From positions 1 to 64,000 of the forward strand of contig JAKPJZ010000113.1 of assembly GCA_029553955.1 (NCBI GenBank): DNA of 64,000 nt. The letters are read 5' to 3'. Position numbers and translations under genes: made by a program. Position 1 is the first letter of the stretch, and each line of letters opens with the position of its first letter. Shown here piece after piece: positions 25,516 to 34,700 of the stretch. The notes below the pieces were generated by a model, which was not told the origin of the DNA, searched no databases, and worked only from the letters and a program-made list of their open reading frames with translations. The stretch comes from Chloroflexota bacterium. Its GTDB lineage: Bacteria > Chloroflexota > Anaerolineae > SpSt-313.

Positions 25516-26820
25516 CTAGTGCTTCGGATTCATCAGCCGCCAGGCCAGCTCGGCAGCGCCGTGCGCGGAAGGCTCGTAGCCGTCGGCCCCCATCTGGGTG
25601 CCCATGCGGCGCGTGACCGCGCTGCCGCCCACCATGACCTTGACCCCGCCCCTCAGGCCTTCCCGCGCCAGGGTGTCGATGACCTTGGAGAGCTCCTGGG
25701 TCGTGGTGGTCATGAGCGACGACATGGCCAGGATGCCGGGCCTGTGCCTAGCCACCGCAGCGGCAAAGCGCTCTGCGGGCACGTTGGCCCCCAGGTCGAT
25801 CACCGCAAAGCCGCGCGCCCTGAGCAGCATGGCGACCATGGTCTGCCCGATGTCGTGGATATCGCCATAGACCGTGCCGATGACAACGGTGCCCAGGTAG
25901 CCGACCACCTGGCCCGTGCGCTCGATCTCGGCATCTATGATGGGCATGGCGCTCTTCATGGCAAAGGCCGCCAGGATCACGTCGGAGACTTGCAGCTCGT
26001 CGCGGCTGAACAGCCCGTCGACCCGCCGCATGCCGCTCGAGAGCGCCTCCAGCGCCTTGATGGCGTCCACGCCGTGAGCGACCGCCGCGCCGGCCCAGCG
26101 CCGGGCGGCCACTTCATCGCCATCCAGCACGGCCTGGCTCAGGCTGTCGAGGATTTCCACATGCTGCGGCGGCACCATGACCAGGTGCCGTCCCTCGCTC
26201 CAGAGGTAGCCTTGTTTCTTGAGCTCGCTGATGCAGGCGGTGATGGTGGTGCGGTTGGCAGCCACCAATGCGCCCATCTCTTCATGAGTGATATCAAGGT
26301 CGATGCGAACGCCGTCGGGGGTAGCGATGCCGTGCCGCCGAGCCAGCTCGAGCAGGCGATGCTTGAGGCGCTGCTGCACATCGAGAAAGCCGAGCTCGCG
26401 CACCTTGCCGGCAAGCGAAGCGGTGCCCTGGGCGAGGTATCTCATCACGAGCAGAGAAAAGCGGGGGTTGCCGGCCAGCAGGCGATCGAACTCGTCGGGG
26501 AGGAGCGTGATGACCTCCGTATCCTCCAAGGCGACGGCCTGTGTTTCGTGATGCTTGCCGAGCAGATAAGTGGCTGCGCCGTCCAGCCCGCCCGCGCCGA
26601 GGATGTCGTAGGTGTAGGTCCTGCCTTGCGGCGAGGTCGTGCACACCTTGACCGCGCCGCTGCGCACGATGTAGATGGCTTCGACCGGGTCGCCCTGCCA
26701 GTGAAGGATGCTCCCCTTGGCGAACCGCGCCAGCCGGCCGGCGCGCAAGGTGCCCGCCAGGTGCAGCAAGTCTGCATCAGGATCGTGAGGTTGCCAGCCA
26801 TCGTGCCCGCCATCGTTCAT
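25516..26820 (-). CDS. Crp/Fnr-type regulator fused to a corrinoid-binding module
   Basis: A 434-residue fusion. Residues about 25-125 are a cyclic-nucleotide-binding-like domain (FAKGSILHWQGDPVEAIYIVRSGAVKV); 150-215 a Crp winged helix (THEEMGALVAANRTTITACI). After a short hinge, 225-300 is the corrinoid cap and 308-432 a B12 domain with Asp320-x-His322-x2-Gly325 (YGDIHDIGQ), followed by VIDLGANVPAERF. The cobalt-ligating His is present, so cofactor binding is expected. The ATG overlaps the previous stop (ATGA). A reasonable hypothesis is that methylation or oxidation of its corrinoid controls DNA binding at this operon; no experiment is implied. The fold differs from MerR-type CarH. Confidence 0.9.
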   Translation of the reverse strand: MNDGGHDGWQPHDPDADLLHLAGTLRAGRLARFAKGSILHWQGDPVEAIYIVRSGAVKVCTTSPQGRTYTYDILGAGGLDGAATYLLGKHHETQAVALEDTEVITLLPDEFDRLLAGNPRFSLLVMRYLAQGTASLAGKVRELGFLDVQQRLKHRLLELARRHGIATPDGVRIDLDITHEEMGALVAANRTTITACISELKKQGYLWSEGRHLVMVPPQHVEILDSLSQAVLDGDEVAARRWAGAAVAHGVDAIKALEALSSGMRRVDGLFSRDELQVSDVILAAFAMKSAMPIIDAEIERTGQVVGYLGTVVIGTVYGDIHDIGQTMVAMLLRARGFAVIDLGANVPAERFAAAVARHRPGILAMSSLMTTTTQELSKVIDTLAREGLRGGVKVMVGGSAVTRRMGTQMGADGYEPSAHGAAELAWRLMNPKH

Positions 26821-27515
26821 TGCTCACCCTGTCCCTCTGACGCAGAACGCCGGTCGCAGGCGCCGTTCCACACGCAGCGGCTGCAACTCCCCAGGCACTG
26901 GCGGCCCGCTGGGCTGCTGCCCACCAACAGCACGAATGAGAGCGACTTGGCCGGGAACATGACGTTGTGCTCCGACAGGCGCACGCCGATGGCATCGGCG
27001 GGCAGCAGGGCGAAGAGCATGCGCTGCGACTCCATGGCCCAGTCGCCCTCGCCGTCGCCGGGGGCCCAGCGCGCCGCGTTGCGCCCGGCGCGCACCAGGC
27101 GCTCGACGTGCTGCGCCAGCCCGGCCACCGCCAGCGCGCCGGCCTGGTCGAGCAGATAGCCGCGCGTGTACTCCTGCGCGGCAAAGTGACGCTGCGCCTG
27201 CGCCTCGAGCGCTTCGCCGATGGTGCAGACCACGCCGATCAGCGTGCTGACGCCGGCGAGGTGCGCGGCGGGTATGCCGGGCAACAGCGCCTCCGCCAGG
27301 CCGGCGGCCTCGACCTCCGCCCACACCGCCGCCGGCTGCAGCAGCGCCCGCGCCTCGGCGATGGTCAGCTCGGCGCTCTTGACGATGGCCTCCGGCGGAC
27401 GCCGCCGCCGGCCCAATGAACGGCATAACGTATCGAGATCGGGCAAAACATCGCCGGCATCGGGCCGCAGCACGCCAAGCGCCGGCCCGGTGCTCAGATT
27501 CGGCTCCAAAGCCAC
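26817..27515 (-). CDS. Methionine-synthase activation-domain-like protein
   Basis: A 232-residue protein resembling the MetH reactivation domain (PF02965): WAMESQRMLFALLPADAIGVRLSEHNVMFPAKSLSFVLLVG corresponds to the region that contacts corrinoid and S-adenosylmethionine. The C-terminus has a cysteine cluster, CLGSCSRCVWNGACDRR, found in stand-alone versions within corrinoid methyltransferase operons. It is the first gene, so it is probably an accessory for corrinoid handling or reactivation. The GTG at 27515 is the best-supported start, with GAAGGA upstream. The identification rests on motif resemblance. Confidence 0.75.
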   Translation of the reverse strand: MALEPNLSTGPALGVLRPDAGDVLPDLDTLCRSLGRRRRPPEAIVKSAELTIAEARALLQPAAVWAEVEAAGLAEALLPGIPAAHLAGVSTLIGVVCTIGEALEAQAQRHFAAQEYTRGYLLDQAGALAVAGLAQHVERLVRAGRNAARWAPGDGEGDWAMESQRMLFALLPADAIGVRLSEHNVMFPAKSLSFVLLVGSSPAGRQCLGSCSRCVWNGACDRRSASEGQGEQ

Positions 27516-27555
27516 GGTTCGCTCATCCTTCCCCAAGCCCACCCTACGCCCCCAG

Positions 27556-27564
27556 ATTATACCA
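27556..27564 (-). promoter_or_regulatory. Extended -10 promoter of the corrinoid operon
   Basis: TGGTATAAT on the minus strand (TGn plus TATAAT, 27564-27556). No good -35 box lies 17 bases upstream, which is compatible with activator dependence. Transcription would start near 27549, about 34 bases before the GTG at 27515. Confidence 0.65.
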
Positions 27565-27645
27565 CAGTGTCCATGATCGCGGCGCTCACTACCGCGCACC
27601 AACACCCCCTCCTGGCCCGGCTATCACCAGCACGCTGTGTGGGGA

Positions 27646-27674
27646 TTGACAAATCTGCGGCAATCGGGTATAAT
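27646..27674 (+). promoter_or_regulatory. Consensus promoter TTGACA-17-TATAAT for lacI-sugar operon
   Basis: Both hexamers are perfect and spaced 17 bases, ending 51 bases before the lacI ATG. Confidence 0.93.
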
Positions 27675-27684
27675 GCATGAGGAA

Positions 27685-27698
27685 CGTAAGCGTTTGCG
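27685..27698. promoter_or_regulatory. LacI-type operator CGTAAGCGTTTGCG
   Basis: A near-palindrome with the CG centre typical of LacI-family sites (compare TGTAAGCGCTTACA). It covers the predicted start of transcription, where bound repressor would block the promoter. Autoregulation by the adjacent LacI protein is inferred. Confidence 0.7.
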
Positions 27699-27725
27699 TG
27701 GTTGTTGCGTAGATAAGGACATGAG

Positions 27726-28739
27726 ATGCCTGCCCGGATCGATGACATTGCCCGCCACCTCGGAGTCTCCGCCGCGTCGGTCTCGCGCGCCCTCAATGAC
27801 CGCCCAGGCGTGAGTGAGGAGCTGCGCCGGCGCATCCTCGCCGCCGCCCACGAGCTGGACTTTGCCCCCAATATGGCCGCCCGCGGCCTGGCGACGCAGC
27901 GCACGCAGATGATGGGCCTGGTGCTGGGCAAGAAAGAGACGCCCCTCGACGCGGACCCGTTCTACCCCCTGATCACCCACGGCGCCGAGGCCTGCCTGGC
28001 CGAGCAGGGCTATCACCTCATCCTGACCACCGTCGACGGCACCCAGGCAGCCAGCGACCTGGCGTTCAAGCTCGTCAGAGAGCAGCGGGTCGACGGCCTG
28101 ATCCTGGCCGGGCCCGATATCAGCCCCGCCTTCATCCTCGCCATGCGGCAGAGCGGCGTGCCCTGCGTATTGGTCGACAACTGCCTGCAGGAGACGCGCA
28201 TCGACTGCGTCGTCTCCGACGACCAGGCCGGCGCAGCCGCGGCGGTGCAACACCTGCTGCAGCACGGGCACCAGGATGTGCTCTGCCTCAGCGGCCCGCA
28301 AGAATGGGCCTCGAGCCGCGAGCGCAGCCAGGGCTACCACACGGCGATGCGAGAGGCCGGCCTGGCCGAGCGGGCGCGGGTGATGCCCGCCGCCAAGACC
28401 ACCATCGACACCGGCCAGGACTTGCTGCAACAGGCCTTCGCCGAGGGCCTGCGCCCGAGCGCCGTCTTTGCCATCAACGACTCTATGGCCATCGGCGCCA
28501 TGCGCGCCGCCCAGGCCATGGGGCTGCGCCTGCCCGAGGACCTGGCCGTGATCGGCTTTGACGATATCTCGTGGGCCGAGCTGGCCACGCCGCCCCTGAC
28601 GACCGTGCGCATCTACAAAGAGGAACTCGGCGCGCTGGCCGCCCGGCGGCTGCTGGACCTGTTGGCGCACGCCGAGAGCCCGCCGGTGCGCAGCGTCGTG
28701 GGCACACAACTGGTGCTGCGTCGCTCCTGCGGCTGCTGA
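27726..28739 (+). CDS. LacI-family transcriptional repressor
   Basis: A 337-residue repressor. N-terminal helix-turn-helix and hinge: [36 protein letters not shown] periplasmic-binding-protein-like sensor domain (about 60-330) carries VDGLILAG and [13 protein letters not shown]-type signatures. AAGGA precedes the ATG at 27726. It heads a sugar-uptake operon with a binding protein, two permeases and a GH130 enzyme, so the effector is probably a sugar imported or released by that system. Confidence 0.92.
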   Translation: MPARIDDIARHLGVSAASVSRALNDRPGVSEELRRRILAAAHELDFAPNMAARGLATQRTQMMGLVLGKKETPLDADPFYPLITHGAEACLAEQGYHLILTTVDGTQAASDLAFKLVREQRVDGLILAGPDISPAFILAMRQSGVPCVLVDNCLQETRIDCVVSDDQAGAAAAVQHLLQHGHQDVLCLSGPQEWASSRERSQGYHTAMREAGLAERARVMPAAKTTIDTGQDLLQQAFAEGLRPSAVFAINDSMAIGAMRAAQAMGLRLPEDLAVIGFDDISWAELATPPLTTVRIYKEELGALAARRLLDLLAHAESPPVRSVVGTQLVLRRSCGC

Positions 28740-28833
28740 GAAGGGAGGTGAGGCCCGGCACGCAATCCACGCGAATACCCTCACGGCGTCGGCGTATGGA
28801 TCAGCCGTCTACTGCTCAAGGAGGAGATCGCGT

Positions 28834-30147
28834 ATGCGCCCCAAGCTTTTGCTCATCTTTGTCGCCATCGCATTGCTCCTGACAGCCTGCAACGCCCCCG
28901 CGCCAACATCGGCCCCCAAGGCTGAGCCGGCCCAGACCCAGACTGCGCCCACATCCGTTCCGCCGCCGGCGGCGCCCCAGAAGGTGAAGGTGCGCCTGAC
29001 CACCTGGGCGGGGGTCGACGAGTCGAAGGAGCTCCAGGCGGTCATCGACAAGGTCAACGCCGCCGCGCAGACCTTCGAGCTCGTACACGAGCCCGCGCCC
29101 GCCGACTATGGCACCAAGCTGCAGACCGCCATGGCCGGTGGCACGGCTGCCGACCTGATGTGGCTCTCGCACGAAGACATCATCGGCTACGCCTCGCGCG
29201 GCGCCCTGCTCGACGTCACTGACATGCTCAAGGCCGACACGACCAACCCGGCCGCCAAACTTGACGACTATTTCGAGCCGGTGTTGGCCAGTTGCCAGTA
29301 CCAGGGCAAGTACTACGGCCTGCCCTGGATCGCCCAACCCGTGGTGATGTACTACAACCCCGAGCTCTTTGCCAAGGCGGGCATCGCCGAGCCCGACGAA
29401 AGCTGGGACTGGGCTACCTTCCAAGACGCCGCCAAGCGCCTGACCGTCCCAGGCCAGCAGTGGGGCACCAGCTTTAACGGCTGGCCGCCGCCGCACATGT
29501 GGGTGTGGCAGGCGGGCGGCGAGGTCATCAGCACCGACCTCAAGACCTGCCCGGTGGACTCGGCCGAGGCCGTCCAGGGCCTCCAGTTCTATGCCGACAT
29601 CATCTACAACGAAGAGCACGCCGTGCCCGAGGCCGTGATCGCCGAGCAGGGCTTTGGCGAGATGGCCAAGACCGGCAAGGTGGCCATGTTCTTTGGCGGC
29701 GCCGCCGACGACCTGGACTATGCCTATACCAAGGACCCCAAGAACGCCAGGCTCAAGGTAGCCACGGTGCCCAAGGGACCCAAGAGCCGTGCCACCTTTG
29801 CCTGGTCGGCGGCCACCAGCATCTGGTCGGGCACCAAGAACAAACAGGCCGCCTACGACGCCATGGTGGCCCTGACCGAGGGCATCCACCACTGGAAGAT
29901 CGTGGCCCCGCGCAAGTCGCTGGCCAACGTCGAGACCATCGCGGCCTCGGTGCCCGGCAAGGCCGAATCCGCGGCGACCATCCTCAAGGCCCTGCCCGAC
30001 ATGCGGCCATTCCGCGTCATCCCCAAGTACGGCGACTGGAACGACGTCTTCTGGAACCAGTTCATGGATCCGCTCTTCCACAAGAAGGGCACCGCGGCCG
30101 ACCTGGCCAAGACCGCGCGGCCCAAGCTGGAGGCCACGCTGCCCTAG
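28834..30147 (+). CDS. Sugar ABC transporter substrate-binding lipoprotein (CUT1)
   Basis: A 437-residue extracytoplasmic solute-binding protein, family 1. The signal peptide ends in LLTAC (lipobox). A Pro/Thr/Ala linker is followed by the bilobal domain ([45 protein letters not shown]). It captures an oligosaccharide for the two downstream permeases. No ATPase gene lies in the operon, so a shared MsmK/MalK-type ATPase elsewhere is expected. AAGGAGG lies before the start. Confidence 0.92.
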   Translation: MRPKLLLIFVAIALLLTACNAPAPTSAPKAEPAQTQTAPTSVPPPAAPQKVKVRLTTWAGVDESKELQAVIDKVNAAAQTFELVHEPAPADYGTKLQTAMAGGTAADLMWLSHEDIIGYASRGALLDVTDMLKADTTNPAAKLDDYFEPVLASCQYQGKYYGLPWIAQPVVMYYNPELFAKAGIAEPDESWDWATFQDAAKRLTVPGQQWGTSFNGWPPPHMWVWQAGGEVISTDLKTCPVDSAEAVQGLQFYADIIYNEEHAVPEAVIAEQGFGEMAKTGKVAMFFGGAADDLDYAYTKDPKNARLKVATVPKGPKSRATFAWSAATSIWSGTKNKQAAYDAMVALTEGIHHWKIVAPRKSLANVETIAASVPGKAESAATILKALPDMRPFRVIPKYGDWNDVFWNQFMDPLFHKKGTAADLAKTARPKLEATLP

Positions 30148-30239
30148 CAGATCGTTCTCCTCTCTTGGTGGCGGGCGACCTGGCGAGGGTTCGGCCCCCC
30201 GCCAGGGCGCCCGCCCAAGCCCTCCGGGAGGTGTGAGGC

Positions 30240-31232
30240 ATGATCGAAAGCTATGGCTACACGCTCTCCCACTACTGCCTTGTGGGTGCGGGCCTGGGGC
30301 TCGCCATGCTGGTCGCCTATCGCGTGCTGCGCCTGTTCGGCGTCAAGGGCGAGGCGGCCACCGGCGTGGCGCTCGTCCTGCCCTGGGTCCTTGGCTTTCT
30401 CATCTGGACGCTGGGGCCGATCCTGGCATCGCTCTACTTCAGCTTTACCGACTATGACGTGCTGCAGGCGCCCACGTGGGTCGGCACTGCGAACTATGCG
30501 ACCATGTTCACGGCCGACCCCGATTTCTGGCCGTCGATGCGCCTCACCTTCCTGTACGGCCTCCTGAGCGTGCCGCTGGGCATGGCCGGGGCGCTCGGCA
30601 CCGCGCTGCTCCTGGCGCAGGATATCAAAGGCATCGGCATCTGGCGCACTATCTACTACCTGCCGGCCGTGCTGCCCGCCGCGGCCACGGCCGTGCTCTG
30701 GCGCTGGATGTTCAGCCCCAGCGCCGGCCTGATCAACACCGTGCTCAGCCCTCTGCTCAACCTCTTCAGCCTGGCCCGGCCGGCATGGTTCACCGATGTG
30801 CGGCTGGTGCTGCCGTCGTTCGTCATCATGAGCCTGTGGGGCGTCTTTGGCGCCAACACGGTCATCCTGCTCGCGGGCATCAAGAACATCCCACGCCACC
30901 TCTACGAGGCCGCCGAGATCGACGGCGCCGGCCGGTGGGCGCAGTTCCTGCATGTAACGCTGCCCATGCTCTCGCCTACCCTGTTCTACACCCTGGTCGT
31001 GGGCATCATTGCGGCCATGCAGGTCTTTACCCAGCCCATGTTCATCAACGCCCCACGGCAGGCCGGCCTCTTCATGAACGTCTACATCTACCAGCAGGCG
31101 TTCGGCCGCTATCGCATGGGCTACGCCGCGGCCCTGGGCTGGTGGCTGCTGGTCGTGATCCTCGTGCTGACGCTGCTCGTATTCCGCTCATCGGCGGCGT
31201 GGGTGTATTATGAGGGAGAGCGCAAACGCTAG
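30240..31232 (+). CDS. Sugar ABC transporter permease, MalF-like
   Basis: A 330-residue inner-membrane permease with about seven membrane segments (one extra at the N-terminus). The EAA loop that contacts the ATPase is [21 protein letters not shown] near residue 222. TSFTDYDV-like and [19 protein letters not shown] stretches are typical of CUT1 permeases. GGAGG precedes the ATG. It forms a heterodimer with the next permease. Confidence 0.92.
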   Translation: MIESYGYTLSHYCLVGAGLGLAMLVAYRVLRLFGVKGEAATGVALVLPWVLGFLIWTLGPILASLYFSFTDYDVLQAPTWVGTANYATMFTADPDFWPSMRLTFLYGLLSVPLGMAGALGTALLLAQDIKGIGIWRTIYYLPAVLPAAATAVLWRWMFSPSAGLINTVLSPLLNLFSLARPAWFTDVRLVLPSFVIMSLWGVFGANTVILLAGIKNIPRHLYEAAEIDGAGRWAQFLHVTLPMLSPTLFYTLVVGIIAAMQVFTQPMFINAPRQAGLFMNVYIYQQAFGRYRMGYAAALGWWLLVVILVLTLLVFRSSAAWVYYEGERKR

Positions 31233-31305
31233 GTTGGGTGCGCAAGCGTGACCGGCGGCCCATTCGCTGCGCTCAGGGCAGGCTATGGGAGTCGCCTCTG
31301 CTCGC

Positions 31306-31421
31306 CTAGAACATCGGTCGAGTGTTCCTGCGCATGGCCCCAGGCGGCCGAATCGTCGCCCTCCGACGCCCACAAGGGGCTAGGCTACGTCGTCTGTGAG
31401 AATACTTGACCGATGTTCTAG
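31306..31421. repeat. Inverted repeat with the GACGCCCACAAGGGG motif in its loop
   Basis: Arms CTAGAACATCGGTCGAGTG and the inverse of it (31306-31327, 31400-31421) pair with a few mismatches. The loop contains the 24-base motif at 31365-31388. It lies between the two permease genes of one operon. Confidence 0.8.
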
Positions 31422-31470
31422 CCTTGAAAGCACAAACCGGAGCAGCGCTGTGCAGAAGGAGGGAAGGCCC

Positions 31471-32382
31471 ATGCAGGCAACGCGCTCCACATCTGGTGCA
31501 ACCGGAATGGCGCCGTGGCCGGCGCGCACGAGCGTGCGCCATGCACTCGGGCGCCTGGTCAGCTATGCTCTGGTGACGCTGGGCGCGCTCATCGTCCTCG
31601 TGCCTTTTGCCTGGATGCTCGGCACCTCGCTCAAGGCGCGCGAGCGGCTGTTTCTCTTCCCGCCGCAGTGGATCCCGAACCCGGTCGTCTGGCACAACTA
31701 TGTCGCCGCCTGGAACGCCCTACCGGTCAGCTTTACGCGCTTCCTGGCCAACACCCTCTTCATCACCGTGCTGGCCATGGCGGCCGAACTGCTGACCGTG
31801 TCGCTGGTGGCCTATGGCTTTGCCCGCTTCCGCTTCCGCGGGCGCGACGCCCTGTTCATCATCCTGCTGGCGACGATGATGCTGCCGAGCGTCATCACCA
31901 TGATCCCGGTCTTTGTCATCTGGAAGCACCTGCACGGGCTCGACACCTACGACCCGCTCACCATCGGCGCCTGGTTCGCCTGGGGCCCGGCCTACGTCTT
32001 TATGCTGCGCCAGTTCTTCATGACCATCCCTTACGAGATGGAGGAGGCGGCCCGGCTCGACGGCGCCAACACCCTGCAGATCTTTGCCTTGGTCATGCTG
32101 CCGCTCATCAAGCCGGCGCTGCTGGCCATCGGCGTGCTCAGCTTTCAGGGCAACTGGAACAACTTTAACGGGCCGCTCATCTACCTCAATACCCTCGACA
32201 GGTTCCCCATGGTGCTGGCGCTGCAATTCTTCCAGAAGACCCTGGCCACCGGCGCCGAGGCTCCGCCCTGGAACTATATGATGGCCCTGGCCACCATCAT
32301 CGCCATTCCCATCCTGGCCCTCTTCTTCATGGCCCAACGCTACTTTATCGAAGGCATCACCATGACCGGCATGAAGGGATAG
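31471..32382 (+). CDS. Sugar ABC transporter permease, MalG-like
   Basis: A 303-residue permease with six membrane segments. The EAA loop is [22 protein letters not shown]. The C-terminal [19 protein letters not shown] ending is a hallmark of MalG-type subunits. The ATG at 31471 has AAGGAGGG upstream; the open frame before it is repeat DNA. It partners the upstream MalF-like permease. Confidence 0.93.
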   Translation: MQATRSTSGATGMAPWPARTSVRHALGRLVSYALVTLGALIVLVPFAWMLGTSLKARERLFLFPPQWIPNPVVWHNYVAAWNALPVSFTRFLANTLFITVLAMAAELLTVSLVAYGFARFRFRGRDALFIILLATMMLPSVITMIPVFVIWKHLHGLDTYDPLTIGAWFAWGPAYVFMLRQFFMTIPYEMEEAARLDGANTLQIFALVMLPLIKPALLAIGVLSFQGNWNNFNGPLIYLNTLDRFPMVLALQFFQKTLATGAEAPPWNYMMALATIIAIPILALFFMAQRYFIEGITMTGMKG

Positions 32383-32386
32383 CCCC

Positions 32387-33259
32387 ATGCAACTGCAGCG
32401 TCACCCCGCCAACCCCATCCTGACCACCGTCGCCGGCCACGAGTGGGAGAACCGCACCTGCTTCAACGCCGCCGTGGTCTACGAGGAGGGCCTGTTCCAC
32501 CTCCTCTATCGCGCCCAGGGCACGGCCGACAACATCTCGCGCATCGGCTATGCCGTCAGCCGCGACGGCATCCACTTTGCCAGGCTCGACAGGCCCGTGC
32601 TCGCGCCGGAAACAGAGTCCGAGCGCTGGGGCGTGGAGGATCCGCGCATCACGCGCCTCGGCGACCGCCTCTACATGCTCTATACCGCCTACTCGGCCCA
32701 CGGCACGCGCGTCTCGCTCGCCTCGGCCAGGAACCCGCTGGCCTGGCAACGCGCCGGCATCGTGCTGCCCGACGAGAACAACAAAGACGCCGCGCTCTTC
32801 CCCGCCCAGGTCGGCGGCCGCTATGCCATGCTGCACCGCCGCCCGCCCGACATCTGGCTGGCCTGGTCCGACGACCTGCTGCACTGGTCGGGCCACCAGG
32901 CCATCATGCGCCCACGCCCCGGCCTGTGGGATGAGACCTGCGTGGGCGCCGGCGGCCCGCCGCTCCGCACCGAGCGCGGCTGGCTGCTGATCTACCACGG
33001 CTACAACCGCGAGCGCGTCTATTGCCTGGGGCTGGCATTGCTCGACCTCGAAAACCCCAGCATCGTCCTCAGCCGGCCGGCCGAGCCCATCCTCGTGCCC
33101 AGCGAACCCTGGGAGCGCAGCGGCGAGGTGCCCAACGTCGTCTTTACCTGCGGCTCGGCGGTGGTGGGCGATGAGGTCTATGTCTACTATGGCGCCGCCG
33201 ATATGCGCATGGCCCTGGCCACGGCCAGGCTGCAGGATGTGATGCAGGCCTTCCGCTAG
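32387..33259 (+). CDS. GH130-family glycoside phosphorylase/hydrolase
   Basis: A 290-residue five-bladed beta-propeller enzyme. Motifs include NPILTTVAGHEWENRTCFNAAVVYEEGLFHLLYRA, GVEDPRITRLGDRLYMLYTAY (the Asp in this strand is the usual proton donor) and WDETCVGAGGPPLRTERGWLLIYHG. GH130 enzymes act on beta-mannosides, usually by phosphorolysis. Starting 4 bases after the permease stop, it is co-transcribed and probably processes the imported sugar in the cytoplasm. The manA gene at 51700 could continue mannose metabolism. Confidence 0.88.
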   Translation: MQLQRHPANPILTTVAGHEWENRTCFNAAVVYEEGLFHLLYRAQGTADNISRIGYAVSRDGIHFARLDRPVLAPETESERWGVEDPRITRLGDRLYMLYTAYSAHGTRVSLASARNPLAWQRAGIVLPDENNKDAALFPAQVGGRYAMLHRRPPDIWLAWSDDLLHWSGHQAIMRPRPGLWDETCVGAGGPPLRTERGWLLIYHGYNRERVYCLGLALLDLENPSIVLSRPAEPILVPSEPWERSGEVPNVVFTCGSAVVGDEVYVYYGAADMRMALATARLQDVMQAFR

Positions 33260-33385
33260 CAGCCTGACAACCGCCCGACCCCGGCCCGGAAGGGGTATTT
33301 TCGGCAGGTTGGCCTGGGCCTTGCACCGTCGCGAGGGCAGTCCCTGTGCCATCTCAAGGCCGCGGCCGCTGGCGCAACATCACGG

Positions 33386-33415
33386 TTGCCTCAGTCAAGT
33401 AATTGGATGTAGACT
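33386..33415 (+). promoter_or_regulatory. Possible promoter TTGCCT-18-TAGACT
   Basis: Moderate match placed about 30 bases before the DUF2721-type gene. The preceding 33285-33345 stretch resembles a decayed palindrome (GGAAGGGGTATTTTCGGCAGG). Confidence 0.45.
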
Positions 33416-33445
33416 GCGGTGAACTCAACAGTAGGAGCGTGTGGG

Positions 33446-33946
33446 ATGCCCATCGAGGAGGCCTCGCGCATCCTGCAATTGATACTGGCGCCAGTGGTGA
33501 TGGTGACCGCATCCGCCATTATCGGAACCGCCCTGCTCACCCACTATTCGGGCATCGGCGATCGCATGCGGGCGCTGGCCCGCGAGCGCCTTGAGTTGCT
33601 CGATACCGGCCGCGGCGATCCCGCTAGCGGGCCCCTCGCGCATGAGCGGCTGGAGCAGATCGAGCAGCAGATTCCCAACTTGATTCTGCGCCACAGGCAA
33701 GTCCACAATGCGGTGCTTCTGGACTATGTGAGCCTCTTTCTGTTCATAGCCGACATGTTCGTCATCGGCGCCACAGTCGTCAGCGGCTACCAGCCTGGGG
33801 CGACGGTCGTCGTGGTCGTGTTCCTGGCAGCCATCGCTGTGCTGTCGGCCGCTGTGTTGATGACGGTCATCGAGGTTCGCATATCTCACCTGGCGGCCGA
33901 AAGGGAAGCGATGCGGGTGATGGGCCTGCATCGCGATATCAAGTAG
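33446..33946 (+). CDS. DUF2721-type membrane protein
   Basis: A 166-residue protein: one N-terminal membrane helix (about 8-32), a charged cytoplasmic helical segment (RMRALARERLELLD ... LILRHRQVHNAVLL) and two C-terminal helices (about 95-150). This matches DUF2721 in length and layout. The ATG at 33446 follows AGGAG eight bases upstream. Function unknown. Confidence 0.8.
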   Translation: MPIEEASRILQLILAPVVMVTASAIIGTALLTHYSGIGDRMRALARERLELLDTGRGDPASGPLAHERLEQIEQQIPNLILRHRQVHNAVLLDYVSLFLFIADMFVIGATVVSGYQPGATVVVVVFLAAIAVLSAAVLMTVIEVRISHLAAEREAMRVMGLHRDIK

Positions 33947-33949
33947 TGG

Positions 33950-34551
33950 GGAGGAACCGGCCTGGCGGGATCTGGCGCGGGCCAGTAGCGCGCGGTCTGC
34001 AGCACGGCCAACAGCGGCGCGAAGTTCGGAACGCCGCTGTTGGCCAGGACGAGCTTATCCACCTACTGCGGATGGCGGTGGACAAACACGGGCGCCACCA
34101 TGCCGCCGAAGGAGGTGCCGCAGACGGCCACCTGCGACACGCCCTCGGCCTACAAGATGCCCGCGACCCCATCGGCCAGCTCGGCCATGGTGCTGACGGG
34201 CGGGTAGGAGGGCACAATGAGGCGGTAGCGGCTTTCGAGCAGGCCGATGAGCACGAACGTCGCCTCGGCCTGCCGCGAGGCCCCAGGGAGCAGCACCAGC
34301 GTCTGCGCGCCGCTGCCGCAGGCGATGTAGCGCCACTCGGCCCCGGCGGCGGTGCGCGCCGTGTAGAGGTGCGTGGCGCGAAAGTCGGCCAGGCGCTGCA
34401 CCTGCTCGCGGGGCACCCCGGCGTAGTAGCGCTCCAGCGCCGCCGCGCCGGTGAGGGACGGCGGTGGCGCCGCGCAGCCGGCGAGGAGCACCGCGATGGC
34501 CAGCGCGGCGAGCAGATGGGCGATGCGCGTGGCGTGATGGGCTGGGGGCAT
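33950..34551 (-). pseudogene. Decayed alpha/beta-hydrolase lipoprotein with two in-frame amber codons
   Basis: The start is intact: GGAGG, ATG at 34551, signal peptide and lipobox LLAGC. The frame then reads through QTLVLLPGASRQAEATFVLIGLL and MAELADGVAGIL, stops at TAG, and continues without a shift as AEGVSQVAVCGTSFGGMVAPVFVHRHPQ (nucleophile elbow GTSFGG). It stops again at TAG, then reads VDKLVLANSGVPNF before running into the antisense of the DUF2721 gene. Both ambers sit where CAG (Gln) would fit. The C-terminal third of the hydrolase is missing, so this is a dead gene. Confidence 0.85.
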
Positions 34552-34554
34552 GGT

Positions 34555-34700
34555 GTCACCTCCGATTTCCCCGGCAGGAAGGCGATTGGCAAGAACTCAA
34601 CCAGACATCTACTCATGCCGGCGGGTGAGGCCCCCATACTGTTCCCCCGTCGCGGGGGAATTGGGTCGCAAGACCGTGGCCTGCCTGGCCAAGTGGCGGC
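34555..34700. repeat. MITE-like element, partial copy D
   Basis: It shares the left part of the element at 49097 (GATTTCC, GGCGATTGGCAAGAACTC) and the central TGTTCCCCCGTCGCGGGGG. The right half is missing. It lies just upstream of the dead hydrolase and the restriction gene. Confidence 0.7.

Noticed and set aside
33950-34551. Pyrrolysine or other amber decoding in the hydrolase gene
   Set aside because: TAG is used as a normal stop by several genes here (for example ilvE, argC and the RACo-like gene), the C-terminus is missing, and no pyl genes are seen.
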